Assembly: GCA_045537555.1 (NCBI GenBank)
Contig: JAZSPR010000025.1
Coordinates: 1-64,000, forward strand
Source of the DNA: UBA1081 sp045537555
Lineage (GTDB): Bacteria; Bacillota; Clostridia; Oscillospirales; Acutalibacteraceae
Direction: 5' to 3'
DNA length: 64,000 bases
The position numbers and the translations under genes were made by a program. Shown here in pieces: positions 49,920 through 58,727 of this stretch. The notes beneath the pieces were generated by a model. That model did no database searches and was not told the DNA's origin. It saw only the letters and a program-made list of their open reading frames with translations. Numbering within the stretch: the first letter of the stretch is position 1; each line of letters begins with the position of its first letter.

Positions 49920-49941
49920 AACCGTGTCATAAGACACGGTT
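49920..49941. repeat. target-site duplication, right
   Basis: Exact copy of 48371-48392, now followed by TCTGATTTTT, the original terminator tail. It lies 24 bases from the end of rpmB, which reads toward it. Confidence 0.9.
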
Positions 49942-49965
49942 CTGATTTTTACAAGTGATTCTGAA

Positions 49966-50154
49966 TTAAACAGCTCTTGTAACCTTGCCTGAACGAAGGC
50001 AACGGCTGCAAACATGAATTCTCTTGGGTGTGCCGTTTACAACTGCCTTAACTTTCATTACATTGGGCTTCCAGGTTCTGTTGGTTCTTCTGTGTGAGTG
50101 AGAAACCTTAATACCGAAAGCTACATCTTTTCCGCAGATATCACATTTTGCCAT
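49966..50154 (-). CDS. rpmB: 50S ribosomal protein L28
   Basis: A 62-residue protein, MAKCDICGKDVAFGIKVSHS then RRTNRTWKPN and VCSRCLRSGKV: the zinc-binding form of L28 with two CxxC pairs. AAAGGAGGTG precedes the ATG at 50154. Divergent from recA. Confidence 0.96.
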   Translation of the reverse strand: MAKCDICGKDVAFGIKVSHSHRRTNRTWKPNVMKVKAVVNGTPKRIHVCSRCLRSGKVTRAV

Positions 50155-50339
50155 GCGGAATACACCTCCTTTAGTGTGTGGATGAGTGTTGCTAACCGCA
50201 AAACACTTCATCTTGTAACAAATAGTTTATTTTACGCAGTATATAGTAACAGATTTATTCAACAATTGCAAGTCTTTTTTCAAAATATTTTGATTTTTTT
50301 CCGGAAAATAAAAAATTTTCATGAATAGCTAAAAAGCTA

Positions 50340-50386
50340 TTGCAAAATCGTAATAAATGTTATATAATGTTATCGAACATTTGTAC
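50340..50386 (+). promoter_or_regulatory. recA promoter with LexA-like box
   Basis: TTGCAA (50340-50345), 17 bases, TATAAT (50363-50368). Immediately after is CGAACATTTGTAC (50374-50386), one base off the Firmicute SOS box GAACnnnnGTTC in its second half. Position over the start point fits LexA repression. Confidence 0.75.
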
Positions 50387-50415
50387 AATACGGTTCCTGA
50401 AAGGAAGTAAAAAAT

Positions 50416-51513
50416 ATGGCTGATAAACAGAAAGCTCTCGAAACTGCTCTTGCGCAGATTGAGAAAAAATACGGTAAAGGCGCAGTTATGCGTCTGGGCG
50501 AAAATAATACAATGAATATTGAAGCTATTCCTACGGGTTCACTTACTCTTGATGCCGCAACAGGTATCGGCGGTCTTCCCAAGGGAAGAATTGTAGAAAT
50601 ATACGGTCCCGAATCATCAGGTAAAACTACTCTTGCTCTTCATGTTGTTGCAGAAGCTCAGAAAATGGGCGGTGAAGCCGCATTCGTTGATGCTGAGCAT
50701 GCTCTTGACCCCGTTTATGCTCAGGCTCTCGGTGTTGATGTTGATTCTCTTCTTGTAGCTCAGCCCGATAACGGTGAACAGGCTCTTGAAATCACAGAAG
50801 CACTTGCCCGTTCAGGTGCTATTGATATCATCATCGTTGACTCTGTTGCTGCTCTTGTTCCCAAAGCGGAAATTGAGGGAGATATGGGTGATTCTCATGT
50901 CGGTCTTCATGCAAGACTTATGTCTCAGGCCCTCCGTAAGCTCACAGGTGCAATTGCAAAGTCAAATACTCTCGTTATTTTCATAAATCAGCTCCGTGAA
51001 AAAGTCGGTGTTATTTACGGTAACCCCGAAGTCACAACGGGCGGACGTGCTCTTAAATTCTATTCAACAATCAGAATTGATGTAAGAAAGTCAGAGCAGA
51101 TTAAAGGTACAGGAAGCGAAATCCTCGGCTCAAGAACAAAATGTAAGGTTGTAAAGAACAAGGTGGCTCCTCCCTTCAAATCAGCTGAATTTGATATTAT
51201 GTACGGCACAGGTATTTCAAAAACAGGCGAAATGGTTGATGTCGGCGTAATGTATAATGTTATTCAGAAGAGTGGTGCATGGTTCTATTACGGCGATTTA
51301 AGACTCGGTCAGGGCAGAGAAAATGTCAAGACTTATTTTGAGCAGAATCCCGAATTTGCTAAGGAAATTGAAGCAAAGATAATGGCTGCAATCAAAGGTG
51401 AAACTGAATCTTCAGAAACAAAATCATCTGTTTCAAAGGCAGCTGCAGCCGCTCCCAAATCAGTTGCATCAGCAAGAGCAAAACTCGATGTTACTGTTGA
51501 TGATGACGACTGA
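50416..51513 (+). CDS. recA: recombinase RecA
   Basis: A 365-residue RecA: Walker A GPESSGKTTLALHV, IIIVDSVAALVPKAE, the L1/L2 loops and VIFINQLREKVG, ending in an acidic DVTVDDDD tail. It drives homologous recombination, SOS induction and, for the prophage here, CI cleavage. It overlaps recX (TGATG). Confidence 0.98.
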   Translation: MADKQKALETALAQIEKKYGKGAVMRLGENNTMNIEAIPTGSLTLDAATGIGGLPKGRIVEIYGPESSGKTTLALHVVAEAQKMGGEAAFVDAEHALDPVYAQALGVDVDSLLVAQPDNGEQALEITEALARSGAIDIIIVDSVAALVPKAEIEGDMGDSHVGLHARLMSQALRKLTGAIAKSNTLVIFINQLREKVGVIYGNPEVTTGGRALKFYSTIRIDVRKSEQIKGTGSEILGSRTKCKVVKNKVAPPFKSAEFDIMYGTGISKTGEMVDVGVMYNVIQKSGAWFYYGDLRLGQGRENVKTYFEQNPEFAKEIEAKIMAAIKGETESSETKSSVSKAAAAAPKSVASARAKLDVTVDDDD

Positions 51514-52136
51514 TGATTTTAAGAATTGAACCCGCAAAAGGCTCAAAACTCTCACTTCTTGCCGATGATGAATATGTAATGACGGTTGATGCCGATACAT
51601 GGTATTCACTTGATTATTCAGACGGCTGTGAAGTTTCGGACGAAGAGTTTGAACATATTAAATTTATTGTTACTTCAAGAAAAGCATATGCACAGGCTCT
51701 CAGATTTTTAACTCTGAGGGCTCATTCTGCTGATGAGCTTTATAAAAAACTTATAAAAAAACACACTCCCGAAAGTTCACACTATGCAGTTGAAAAATGC
51801 AGGGAACTGGGGTTTATTGATGATGAAGATTTTGCATATCGTTATGCACAGGAACTCATTGAAAAGAAGAAATACGGTTTATCCCGTGTGAAAACGGAAC
51901 TTATTGCAAAAGGAATTGACCGTGAAATAATTGAAAATGTTCGGTCACAGCTTGAAACGGATTCTTCTTCATCAATTATTGATATTGTAGAAAAAAAATA
52001 TTCTTCATGTCTTTCAGATGAAAAGGGAAAAAGAAGAATGACAGCAGGGCTTATGCGACTCGGTTATTCATACGGAGAAATCAGGTCTGCCCTTTCAGAA
52101 TATATAACAGAGGAGGAGAGTCCCGATGAGTATTAA
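51513..52136 (+). CDS. recX: RecA regulator RecX
   Basis: A 207-residue RecX: three-helix repeats with YALRFLTLRAHSADEL-type block (QALRFLTLRAHSADELYKKL), ELGFIDDEDFAYRYAQELI and YGLSRVKTELIAKGIDREI. It limits RecA filament growth. Overlaps recA and rimO. Confidence 0.93.
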   Translation: MILRIEPAKGSKLSLLADDEYVMTVDADTWYSLDYSDGCEVSDEEFEHIKFIVTSRKAYAQALRFLTLRAHSADELYKKLIKKHTPESSHYAVEKCRELGFIDDEDFAYRYAQELIEKKKYGLSRVKTELIAKGIDREIIENVRSQLETDSSSSIIDIVEKKYSSCLSDEKGKRRMTAGLMRLGYSYGEIRSALSEYITEEESPDEY

Positions 52137-53451
52137 TGTCGGTTTTATTTCACTCGGTTGTCCGAAAAATCAGGTTGACGCCGAGCTGATGCTTTCTAAA
52201 ATCGAAAAAGCCGGATTCAACATTGTTGATGTGGCTTACGAAGCTGATGTTGTTGTAATAAACACATGCGGTTTTATTGAGGATGCCAAAAAAGAGGCAA
52301 TTGACAACATACTTGAAATGATTGAACTCAAAAATGAGGGAAGTATCAGCAAAATTCTTGTAACAGGTTGTCTTGCTGAAAGATATAAAGATGAGATTTT
52401 TAAGGAATTTCCCGAAGTTGACGGTGTTCTTGGTCTTGGTGCAAACGGTGATATTGTAAGTGCCGTAAACGAAGTGATGAACGGTGAAACAATCGGTTCT
52501 TATCCTGATAATGAGAAGATGCCCATGAGCGGTGAAAGACTTCTCACTACACCTCAGCATTGGGCTTACCTTAAAATTGCTGACGGATGTTCAAACTGCT
52601 GTACTTATTGTGCAATTCCCGCAATTCGCGGCGGTTTCCGTTCAAGACCGATTGAAGAAATTGTTGAAGAAGCAAAGAAACTCGCTTCCGACGGCACAAA
52701 AGAAATTATTATCGTAGCTCAGGATACAACACGCTACGGTCTTGATCTGTACGGAGAACTCAAACTTCCCGAACTTCTCCGTCAGCTCAATGCAATTGAC
52801 GGGCTTGAATGGATAAGAATGCTTTATTGTTATCCCGACAGAATCACCGACGAACTTCTTGATACAATGGCTGAATGCAGTAAAGTTCTTCATTATATGG
52901 ATATTCCGCTTCAGCATGCTGACGGCAGAATTCTTAAAAAGATGAACCGTTCGGGTGACAGAGAATCTCTTACAGAGCTTATTGATAAAATCCGTGATAA
53001 ACTGCCCGATGTTGTGCTCAGAACCACATTTATCACAGGTTTCCCCGGCGAAGATGAAGAAGCCTTCAATAATCTTTCCGAGTTTATTGATGATAATATG
53101 TTCGACCGTCTCGGCTGTTTTTCTTATTCTGCAGAAGAGGGCACTCCTGCCGCAGAATTCGACGAGCAGGTTGATGAAGAAGTCAGAAAACACCGTGCTG
53201 ATGTTATTATGGAGCAGCAGTATGATATTTTTGAGTTCAAACAGAGAAAGCTTATAGGAAAAACGCTGAAATGTATTGTCGAAGGCTATGACGGTTATTC
53301 TGACAGTTATTTCGGCAGAACATGGATGGATGCACCTGAGATTGACTCCGTTGTTTACTTCACAGGCAAGGGTGACTATGACGAGGGAGACATAGTTGAT
53401 GTTGAAATTTTTGATATCAATGAATATGATCTTATGGGTGAAATTGTATGA
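52126..53451 (+). CDS. rimO: ribosomal protein S12 methylthiotransferase RimO
   Basis: A 441-residue radical-SAM enzyme with FISLGCPKNQVDAE (first cluster), CSNCCTYCAIPAIRG (CxxxCxxC, the SAM cluster) and a C-terminal TRAM part. It adds a methylthio group to Asp of S12. AGGAGGAG precedes the ATG. Confidence 0.96.
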   Translation: MSINVGFISLGCPKNQVDAELMLSKIEKAGFNIVDVAYEADVVVINTCGFIEDAKKEAIDNILEMIELKNEGSISKILVTGCLAERYKDEIFKEFPEVDGVLGLGANGDIVSAVNEVMNGETIGSYPDNEKMPMSGERLLTTPQHWAYLKIADGCSNCCTYCAIPAIRGGFRSRPIEEIVEEAKKLASDGTKEIIIVAQDTTRYGLDLYGELKLPELLRQLNAIDGLEWIRMLYCYPDRITDELLDTMAECSKVLHYMDIPLQHADGRILKKMNRSGDRESLTELIDKIRDKLPDVVLRTTFITGFPGEDEEAFNNLSEFIDDNMFDRLGCFSYSAEEGTPAAEFDEQVDEEVRKHRADVIMEQQYDIFEFKQRKLIGKTLKCIVEGYDGYSDSYFGRTWMDAPEIDSVVYFTGKGDYDEGDIVDVEIFDINEYDLMGEIV

Positions 53452-54026
53452 GCAAAATAAACATGAATCTGCCTAACAGGCTTACAGTTATCAGAATTAT
53501 TCTGACTCCCGTTTTCCTGTTTTTGTTTATGGCGGAATTTATTCCTTATAATTATATTTTTTCCTTGATTGTTTTTGTTGTTGCTGCTCTTACAGATATG
53601 GCAGACGGCAAAATTGCAAGAAAGAGAAATCTTATTACAAATTTCGGTAAAATTGCAGACCCGATTGCAGATAAAATTCTCTCATCGGCTGTACTTCTCG
53701 GACTGATGCTTCTTGATATGTGCAGTATATGGGTAGTTCTTATTATTCTGACCCGTGAATTCACCGTTTCTGCAATCAGAATCTCAGCAGCATCACAGGG
53801 TATGGTCATCCCTGCAAATATTTACGGTAAAATAAAAACGGTAATGCAGATGGTTTTCTCAATTCTTGTTTTGTTACTTCTTTCAATTCAGGGATTTTTA
53901 ACTACAGAAATCCCGTATCTTAGTATAATTGTTAATGTAATGATGTGGATTCTTGCATTTGTTACACTTTTTTCAGGTTTTATTTACATGAAAGACAGTC
54001 TGAAGGTAATTGATTTTTCAAAATAA
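53448..54026 (+). CDS. pgsA: phosphatidylglycerophosphate synthase
   Basis: A 192-residue membrane enzyme with the CDP-alcohol phosphotransferase motif DMADGKIARKRNLITNFGKI and downstream DPIAD. It makes phosphatidylglycerol phosphate. It overlaps rimO by 4 bases (ATGA). Confidence 0.94.
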   Translation: MSKINMNLPNRLTVIRIILTPVFLFLFMAEFIPYNYIFSLIVFVVAALTDMADGKIARKRNLITNFGKIADPIADKILSSAVLLGLMLLDMCSIWVVLIILTREFTVSAIRISAASQGMVIPANIYGKIKTVMQMVFSILVLLLLSIQGFLTTEIPYLSIIVNVMMWILAFVTLFSGFIYMKDSLKVIDFSK

Positions 54027-54081
54027 GATAAGACGGCATCGCCGTCTCAGAAAAATATCAAAAAAAGTGCTGATAAAAAAG

Positions 54082-54120
54082 ATAATGGATATATCCGGTG
54101 AGATATATCCATTATTTTAT
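54082..54120. terminator. terminator after the recA-pgsA operon
   Basis: A perfect 14-base stem (54082-54095 with 54102-54115) then TTTTAT. A smaller GACGGC/GCCGTC hairpin (about 54032-54046) precedes it. Preceding A-run suggests action in both directions. Confidence 0.8.
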
Positions 54121-54199
54121 GCGTTTTTCCTGATTTTCTCTTGTTTTTCTGTATGTTATTTGGTATAATAGAATTAATAATTGTAACGGAGGTTATTTT

Positions 54200-55837
54200 A
54201 TGCAAGTTGTTATAAAGTTCTTTTTTACTTTATTCACTACTGTTTCTGTTTTTCTTTCAAGTTTTCTTTACCCGGCAACCATTTACCCTGCAAGTGAAAA
54301 TTTTGATTTTTCAGTTCTTCAGTATCCTGATGAAGCTATCATCACCCTTGAAGAAGCAGGACTTACCGAACAGGAGCTTGTGGGCAGAGCTTCAGCTCAA
54401 TTGCCCGAATATGTGCAGTCCGGCGGTTATGATGACATAAACGGCATCACTGTATCACCCTATTACACTGCAAAAATCGGTGACACTGACATACCCGTTT
54501 ACGCAAGTGTAGTCTTCATACGTGCCGATGACACGGGAACACTTCATTCCTTCTCTGAAATTTATGTTGAGCCCGATAGTGAGTTTTCATTCAACATTGA
54601 ACTTACAGGTGCTGATGTTACACTTAAAAATGCCATTGTTCTTCCTGCCTCACACGGTGTGGAAGCCCTTTGCAAGAATAACACGGTAACTGCATCAATA
54701 AACAAACCCGGAATTTATACTTTCCTTTTCAACGGAGCAGACCAGTATTACGGTTATACACTTTTCGTCCGTGAAAAAATTGACGAAGAAGCAGAAATCG
54801 CAGAATACATCGAAACCTACGGTGAAGATAATGTCATCGTTGTTGAAAAAGGTGTATATGAATATGATTATGTTAACTTTGTTGCAGAAAACAATCTTGT
54901 AATTTACCTCAGGGAAGGTGCTTACATAATTGCAAATCATCTCTATGATATAAATAGCGCCGATGACGAAAATATATATTTTGAAGATACTGCATGGTAT
55001 CACAACAGCATCGGACTTACAAGATATCCGTTCCTGAATTTCTATAATTGCAACAACGTAACTCTTACCGGCAGAGGTGTCATAGACCTTACCCGTCTTG
55101 ACAGACGTGAACGCCGCGGTGTGGTTTTCACAAACTGTAACAATGTCAACGTAAGCGGCATCAAAATCATCAATTCTCCCGAATGGTCCTTTATTTCATA
55201 CTGCTGTGACGGTGTCAACATTGAACAGGTTGATATCATAGGCAACAGGGGCAACTGTGACGGTTTTGCAATCTGCAACACCCACAATGCAACAATCAAC
55301 AACTGTTTCGGAAGGGTTGCCGACGATACATTTGAAGTAAAAGCACTCGGCGGAACAATGGACAGCAACAATATCACATTCAGCAACTGTATTGCCTGGG
55401 GCGGTTATGCAAGATGCTTCGGCATCACGGGAGAAGTTAACAAAAAAATCTCAGATGTCACATTCCGTGACTGTGCGGTTATTTACCGTGACGGTGTCTG
55501 GAACAATGACAGAATCGGCTCACTTGTTGTTGTAGCTGAGCAGACAGAAGGCAGCATTGACGGAGTCCTTTTTGAAAATATTGAAATTTTCCGTGATGAA
55601 GGCAGAGCAATTCTTGTGAAAATTTATGATGAAGAAGCAGAAAACTTTGAAATCAAAAACGTTGCTTTCAAAAACATCTCCTATACATCATATCTTCCTT
55701 CAAAAATTGCAGGTACGGGCAACAAAACAAATACTGTACAGGTGGATCTTGAAAACATTAGCGTGCTCGGAAAAAAACTTTCCTATCCTTCATTAATGTT
55801 AAATATCGGCATATACAGTGATGTAACAATACATTAA
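54200..55837 (+). CDS. exported beta-helix glycosidase, GH28-like
   Basis: A 545-residue protein with an N-terminal signal-like hydrophobic segment (about 6-22), a beta-rich part (40-190), and a right-handed beta-helix (about 215-510): VEKGVYEYDYVNF, LTGRGVIDLT, VVFTNCNNVNVSGIKIINSPEWSF, DIIGNRGNCDGFAICNT and VADDTFEVKALGG. Paired Asp residues in NCDGF and ADDTF resemble the GH28/GH49 catalytic arrangement. It probably cuts plant or host glycans outside the cell. AACGGAGG upstream. Confidence 0.72.
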   Translation: MQVVIKFFFTLFTTVSVFLSSFLYPATIYPASENFDFSVLQYPDEAIITLEEAGLTEQELVGRASAQLPEYVQSGGYDDINGITVSPYYTAKIGDTDIPVYASVVFIRADDTGTLHSFSEIYVEPDSEFSFNIELTGADVTLKNAIVLPASHGVEALCKNNTVTASINKPGIYTFLFNGADQYYGYTLFVREKIDEEAEIAEYIETYGEDNVIVVEKGVYEYDYVNFVAENNLVIYLREGAYIIANHLYDINSADDENIYFEDTAWYHNSIGLTRYPFLNFYNCNNVTLTGRGVIDLTRLDRRERRGVVFTNCNNVNVSGIKIINSPEWSFISYCCDGVNIEQVDIIGNRGNCDGFAICNTHNATINNCFGRVADDTFEVKALGGTMDSNNITFSNCIAWGGYARCFGITGEVNKKISDVTFRDCAVIYRDGVWNNDRIGSLVVVAEQTEGSIDGVLFENIEIFRDEGRAILVKIYDEEAENFEIKNVAFKNISYTSYLPSKIAGTGNKTNTVQVDLENISVLGKKLSYPSLMLNIGIYSDVTIH

Positions 55838-55843
55838 ACCAAA

Positions 55844-55878
55844 AACGGTCGCCGCAGGCATACGGCGACCGTTTTCTT
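55844..55878 (+). terminator. terminator between convergent genes
   Basis: AACGGTCGCCG pairs with CGGCGACCGTT around an 8-base loop, followed by TTCTTAT. Also positioned to end the leftward SIS gene. Confidence 0.82.
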
Positions 55879-56482
55879 ATGCAAAAAATTCATTTTCAAT
55901 ATCAGCACACATTGCGTGATAAACGGGTAGAGTCAGCTCCTGAATACGAAATGTTTCTTTTTCGGGAATTTTAATTGTGAAATCTGAAATTTCAGAGAGT
56001 TTTGAATTATTGCAACCGGTTATTGATATAACTTTCATTCCTTTATTTTTTGCAACTTCGGCTGCTGCAACAACATTTTTTGAATTTCCTGATGTTGAGA
56101 GTGCAATAAGTACATCATCTTTCTGTCCTAATACAAAAACCTGCTGTGCAAACATCATTTCAGCTGAATTATCATTGATAACAGCAGTTGAAAGTGCGGA
56201 AAAAGATGTAAGAGGAATGCAGGGTAGACCGTACTGAAGTAAATCGGCATAATCTCCGTAAATTATTTTGTCAGAATCACACAGTTCTCTTTTCAGAAGA
56301 AAACCTTTCATAAGTTCACCTGCAATATGCTCACTGTCAGCTGCGGAGCCTCCGTTTCCGCATATAAGGAATTTGTTTCCGTTTCTGAAAGCATCAATTA
56401 TGAGTTCTGTTGAATTTTCAATTGTTGATTTTAACTCTGAAAGAGAAGGATAATTATTTATAAGAATATCAATATATTTCAT
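55877..56482 (-). CDS. SIS-domain protein, GmhA-like
   Basis: A 201-residue sugar-phosphate isomerase-fold protein with FLICGNGGSAADSEHIAGELMKGF and LIALSTSGNSKNVVAAAEVAK. These match phosphoheptose isomerase/SIS proteins of GmhA type. The usual heptose genes are not nearby. The ATG at 56482 follows AAAGGTGAT. Confidence 0.82.
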   Translation of the reverse strand: MKYIDILINNYPSLSELKSTIENSTELIIDAFRNGNKFLICGNGGSAADSEHIAGELMKGFLLKRELCDSDKIIYGDYADLLQYGLPCIPLTSFSALSTAVINDNSAEMMFAQQVFVLGQKDDVLIALSTSGNSKNVVAAAEVAKNKGMKVISITGCNNSKLSEISDFTIKIPEKETFRIQELTLPVYHAMCADIENEFFA

Positions 56483-56594
56483 TTTTATCACCTTTTATAT
56501 AATATAATTTATTTCCCCATAATTCAAGTATTTTCTTCCATTTGCTTGATATTGCAGTTAAAAAAATGTATAATTATGAGGTGGTGATTGATTT

Positions 56595-58688
56595 ATGAAT
56601 ACATATTTTAATGAAATAACAAAGAAACCGGAACCGTGTGAAAACGGAAAAATACTTTATAAAATCCCTTTCGGTGCCTATACGGGCAACGGTGACCTCG
56701 GCATTGTTTTTGATGACGATGATGACGGATTTATTATACATATTTCAAAATGTGACTTCTGGAAATTTACTCCCGGAGCTCATAAAGACGGCGGAATTAA
56801 AACGGTAGGTAATTTAAGATTTAAAAATATTGACCTGTCAGAATACAATGTAAAGCAATATTTTGACCGTGGTTTTTTTGAATGCAGATTCTCTGACACA
56901 GATATGGAAATTTTTGTAGCCCCTGAAAACTTCATATATATTCAGCTGACTGCACCTGATAACGGCAAATTCCCCGAATTGGACATTGAATTACCCGATA
57001 CATGCGGTTCACGAAACTTCACATTCAATGATATGGGGCTTAAATGGAGCCTCAGAAAGTTTGACGGCAAAGAAGTTGTAAGAGAATCTGCTGTAACAGT
57101 TTGTCTTAAAAGGCTTAGTACAACAAGAAATGACGGTTACAAAACTGTTCGTTACTGTATTTCTGTTGTAACAAATTTTGATGATGAACAATATGTCAGC
57201 CGCGGAATTGATATGGTAGCTCATTGTGATTATGATAAAGATAAAACAAGGACCGAAAAAAAATGGAAAAACTTTTTTTCTCAGTCAAAGGTCACATTAC
57301 CCGATAAAGAAATTGAAAAAAGATATAATGCAAGTCTTTATCTTCTTGCATGCTGTATGGGAAATAAAGCATTTCCTCCCGGATTATTCGGCAATTTTGT
57401 AACTGACGATTTCTTCCCGTGGGCAGGGGACTATCATCTCAACTATAACTATGAAGCACCTTATTATTGTGTATTTACATCCAATCATCCTGAACTTTTT
57501 GACGGATATATGACTCCTGTCAATGAAATGATTGTAAAAGGATATGACTTTGCAAAGCTTTTTAACTGTAAAGGGATTGCCTTTCCCGTAAGCTTTGGTC
57601 CGAAAGCTCTTGACCTTTACACTCAGAAAGACTGCAAAGAACACGGCATCCTTTTTTTAGGTCAGAAAAGTCATGCGGCATATACCTGCATAATCCCTAT
57701 AATGCATTGGTTTTCAACATATGACAAGGAATATGCACTCAATAATTATTATGATTTTGTTATCGGTACGGCTCAGTTCTGGGAGGATTATCTCATAAAA
57801 CAAAAAGGCAGATATGTTATAAAAAATGATGCTGTTCATGAGATTCCTTATTATAGAGGTGAAAAGTTCAATTACTTTACACACAAAGGGCAGATTGAAG
57901 CCGTAAACGGTATTTTTTCACTCGGTGCAGTTAAGCTTCTTTTCAAAGCATGCATCGATATGTCTGCTGAACTCGGTAAAAATACAGACAAAATCAATCA
58001 ATGGCAGGAAATTCTTGATAATATGAGTGACTTCCCGACCTGTATTAAAAAGGGGAAAAGATGTTTCAGATATTCAAAAAAGGGCTTAAGATGGCGTGAT
58101 GATAATTCTGTTATAATTCAGCATATTTACCCTGCATCTCAGGTCGGCCTTTCTTCTGATAAGAAAACCCTTAAAATTGCACACAATACATATTTTATCA
58201 ATGACAGAAGACTTGACGATAACGGGTCAAATTCATATCTTCCTGCAGGTGCGAGAATCGGAATTAACCCTTCTTATATTATGGAAGGTATCAGAGATAA
58301 TATTAAAGAGTTTGGTCTTCCTAATATGCTTTTCAGACATCACGGAGGCGGAATCGAACATCTTACAACAATTCCTTCTACAATTAATGAAATGCTGATG
58401 CAGAGCCATGAAAAGGTTATAAGACTTTTTCCGTGCTGGGATAAAACTCAGGATGCTTCTTTTGAAAATTTACGTGCAGACGGTGCATTTCTTGTTTCTT
58501 CTGAACTTAAAAAAGGTAAGATTGAGTCACTGACGGTTCACAGCCTTAACGGAAGAGAATGTGTTGTTGAATGTAATGATGTGAAATCAATTATCCGTGA
58601 AAGTGATAAGAAAAAAATCAAATTCACTAAAAAAGACGGCATTGTAAAATTTAAAACTGATGCTGACTGTAAATATATTCTGATATAA
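56595..58688 (+). CDS. GH95-like glycoside hydrolase
   Basis: A 697-residue cytoplasmic protein with no signal peptide. An N-terminal beta-sandwich (PFGAYTGNGDLGIVFDD) leads to an (alpha/alpha)6 barrel: PPGLFGNF...PWAGDYHLNYNYEAPYY and, near the end, INEMLMQSHEKVIRLFP. This order matches GH95-type fucosidases and relatives. The exact sugar cannot be told. A GAGGTGG site lies before the ATG. Confidence 0.72.
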   Translation: MNTYFNEITKKPEPCENGKILYKIPFGAYTGNGDLGIVFDDDDDGFIIHISKCDFWKFTPGAHKDGGIKTVGNLRFKNIDLSEYNVKQYFDRGFFECRFSDTDMEIFVAPENFIYIQLTAPDNGKFPELDIELPDTCGSRNFTFNDMGLKWSLRKFDGKEVVRESAVTVCLKRLSTTRNDGYKTVRYCISVVTNFDDEQYVSRGIDMVAHCDYDKDKTRTEKKWKNFFSQSKVTLPDKEIEKRYNASLYLLACCMGNKAFPPGLFGNFVTDDFFPWAGDYHLNYNYEAPYYCVFTSNHPELFDGYMTPVNEMIVKGYDFAKLFNCKGIAFPVSFGPKALDLYTQKDCKEHGILFLGQKSHAAYTCIIPIMHWFSTYDKEYALNNYYDFVIGTAQFWEDYLIKQKGRYVIKNDAVHEIPYYRGEKFNYFTHKGQIEAVNGIFSLGAVKLLFKACIDMSAELGKNTDKINQWQEILDNMSDFPTCIKKGKRCFRYSKKGLRWRDDNSVIIQHIYPASQVGLSSDKKTLKIAHNTYFINDRRLDDNGSNSYLPAGARIGINPSYIMEGIRDNIKEFGLPNMLFRHHGGGIEHLTTIPSTINEMLMQSHEKVIRLFPCWDKTQDASFENLRADGAFLVSSELKKGKIESLTVHSLNGRECVVECNDVKSIIRESDKKKIKFTKKDGIVKFKTDADCKYILI

Positions 58689-58694
58689 AAATTT

Positions 58695-58727
58695 CACCCG
58701 ATGAGTTTCTCTCATCGGGTGTTAATA
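58695..58727. terminator. terminator between convergent genes
   Basis: CACCCGATGAG pairs perfectly with CTCATCGGGTG around five bases (58695-58721), with an A-run before and TTAATATT after. Confidence 0.85.

Noticed and set aside
52642..53193. Leftward 183-codon frame opposite rimO
   Set aside because: Shadow of rimO; rimO has all family motifs and a strong ribosome site.
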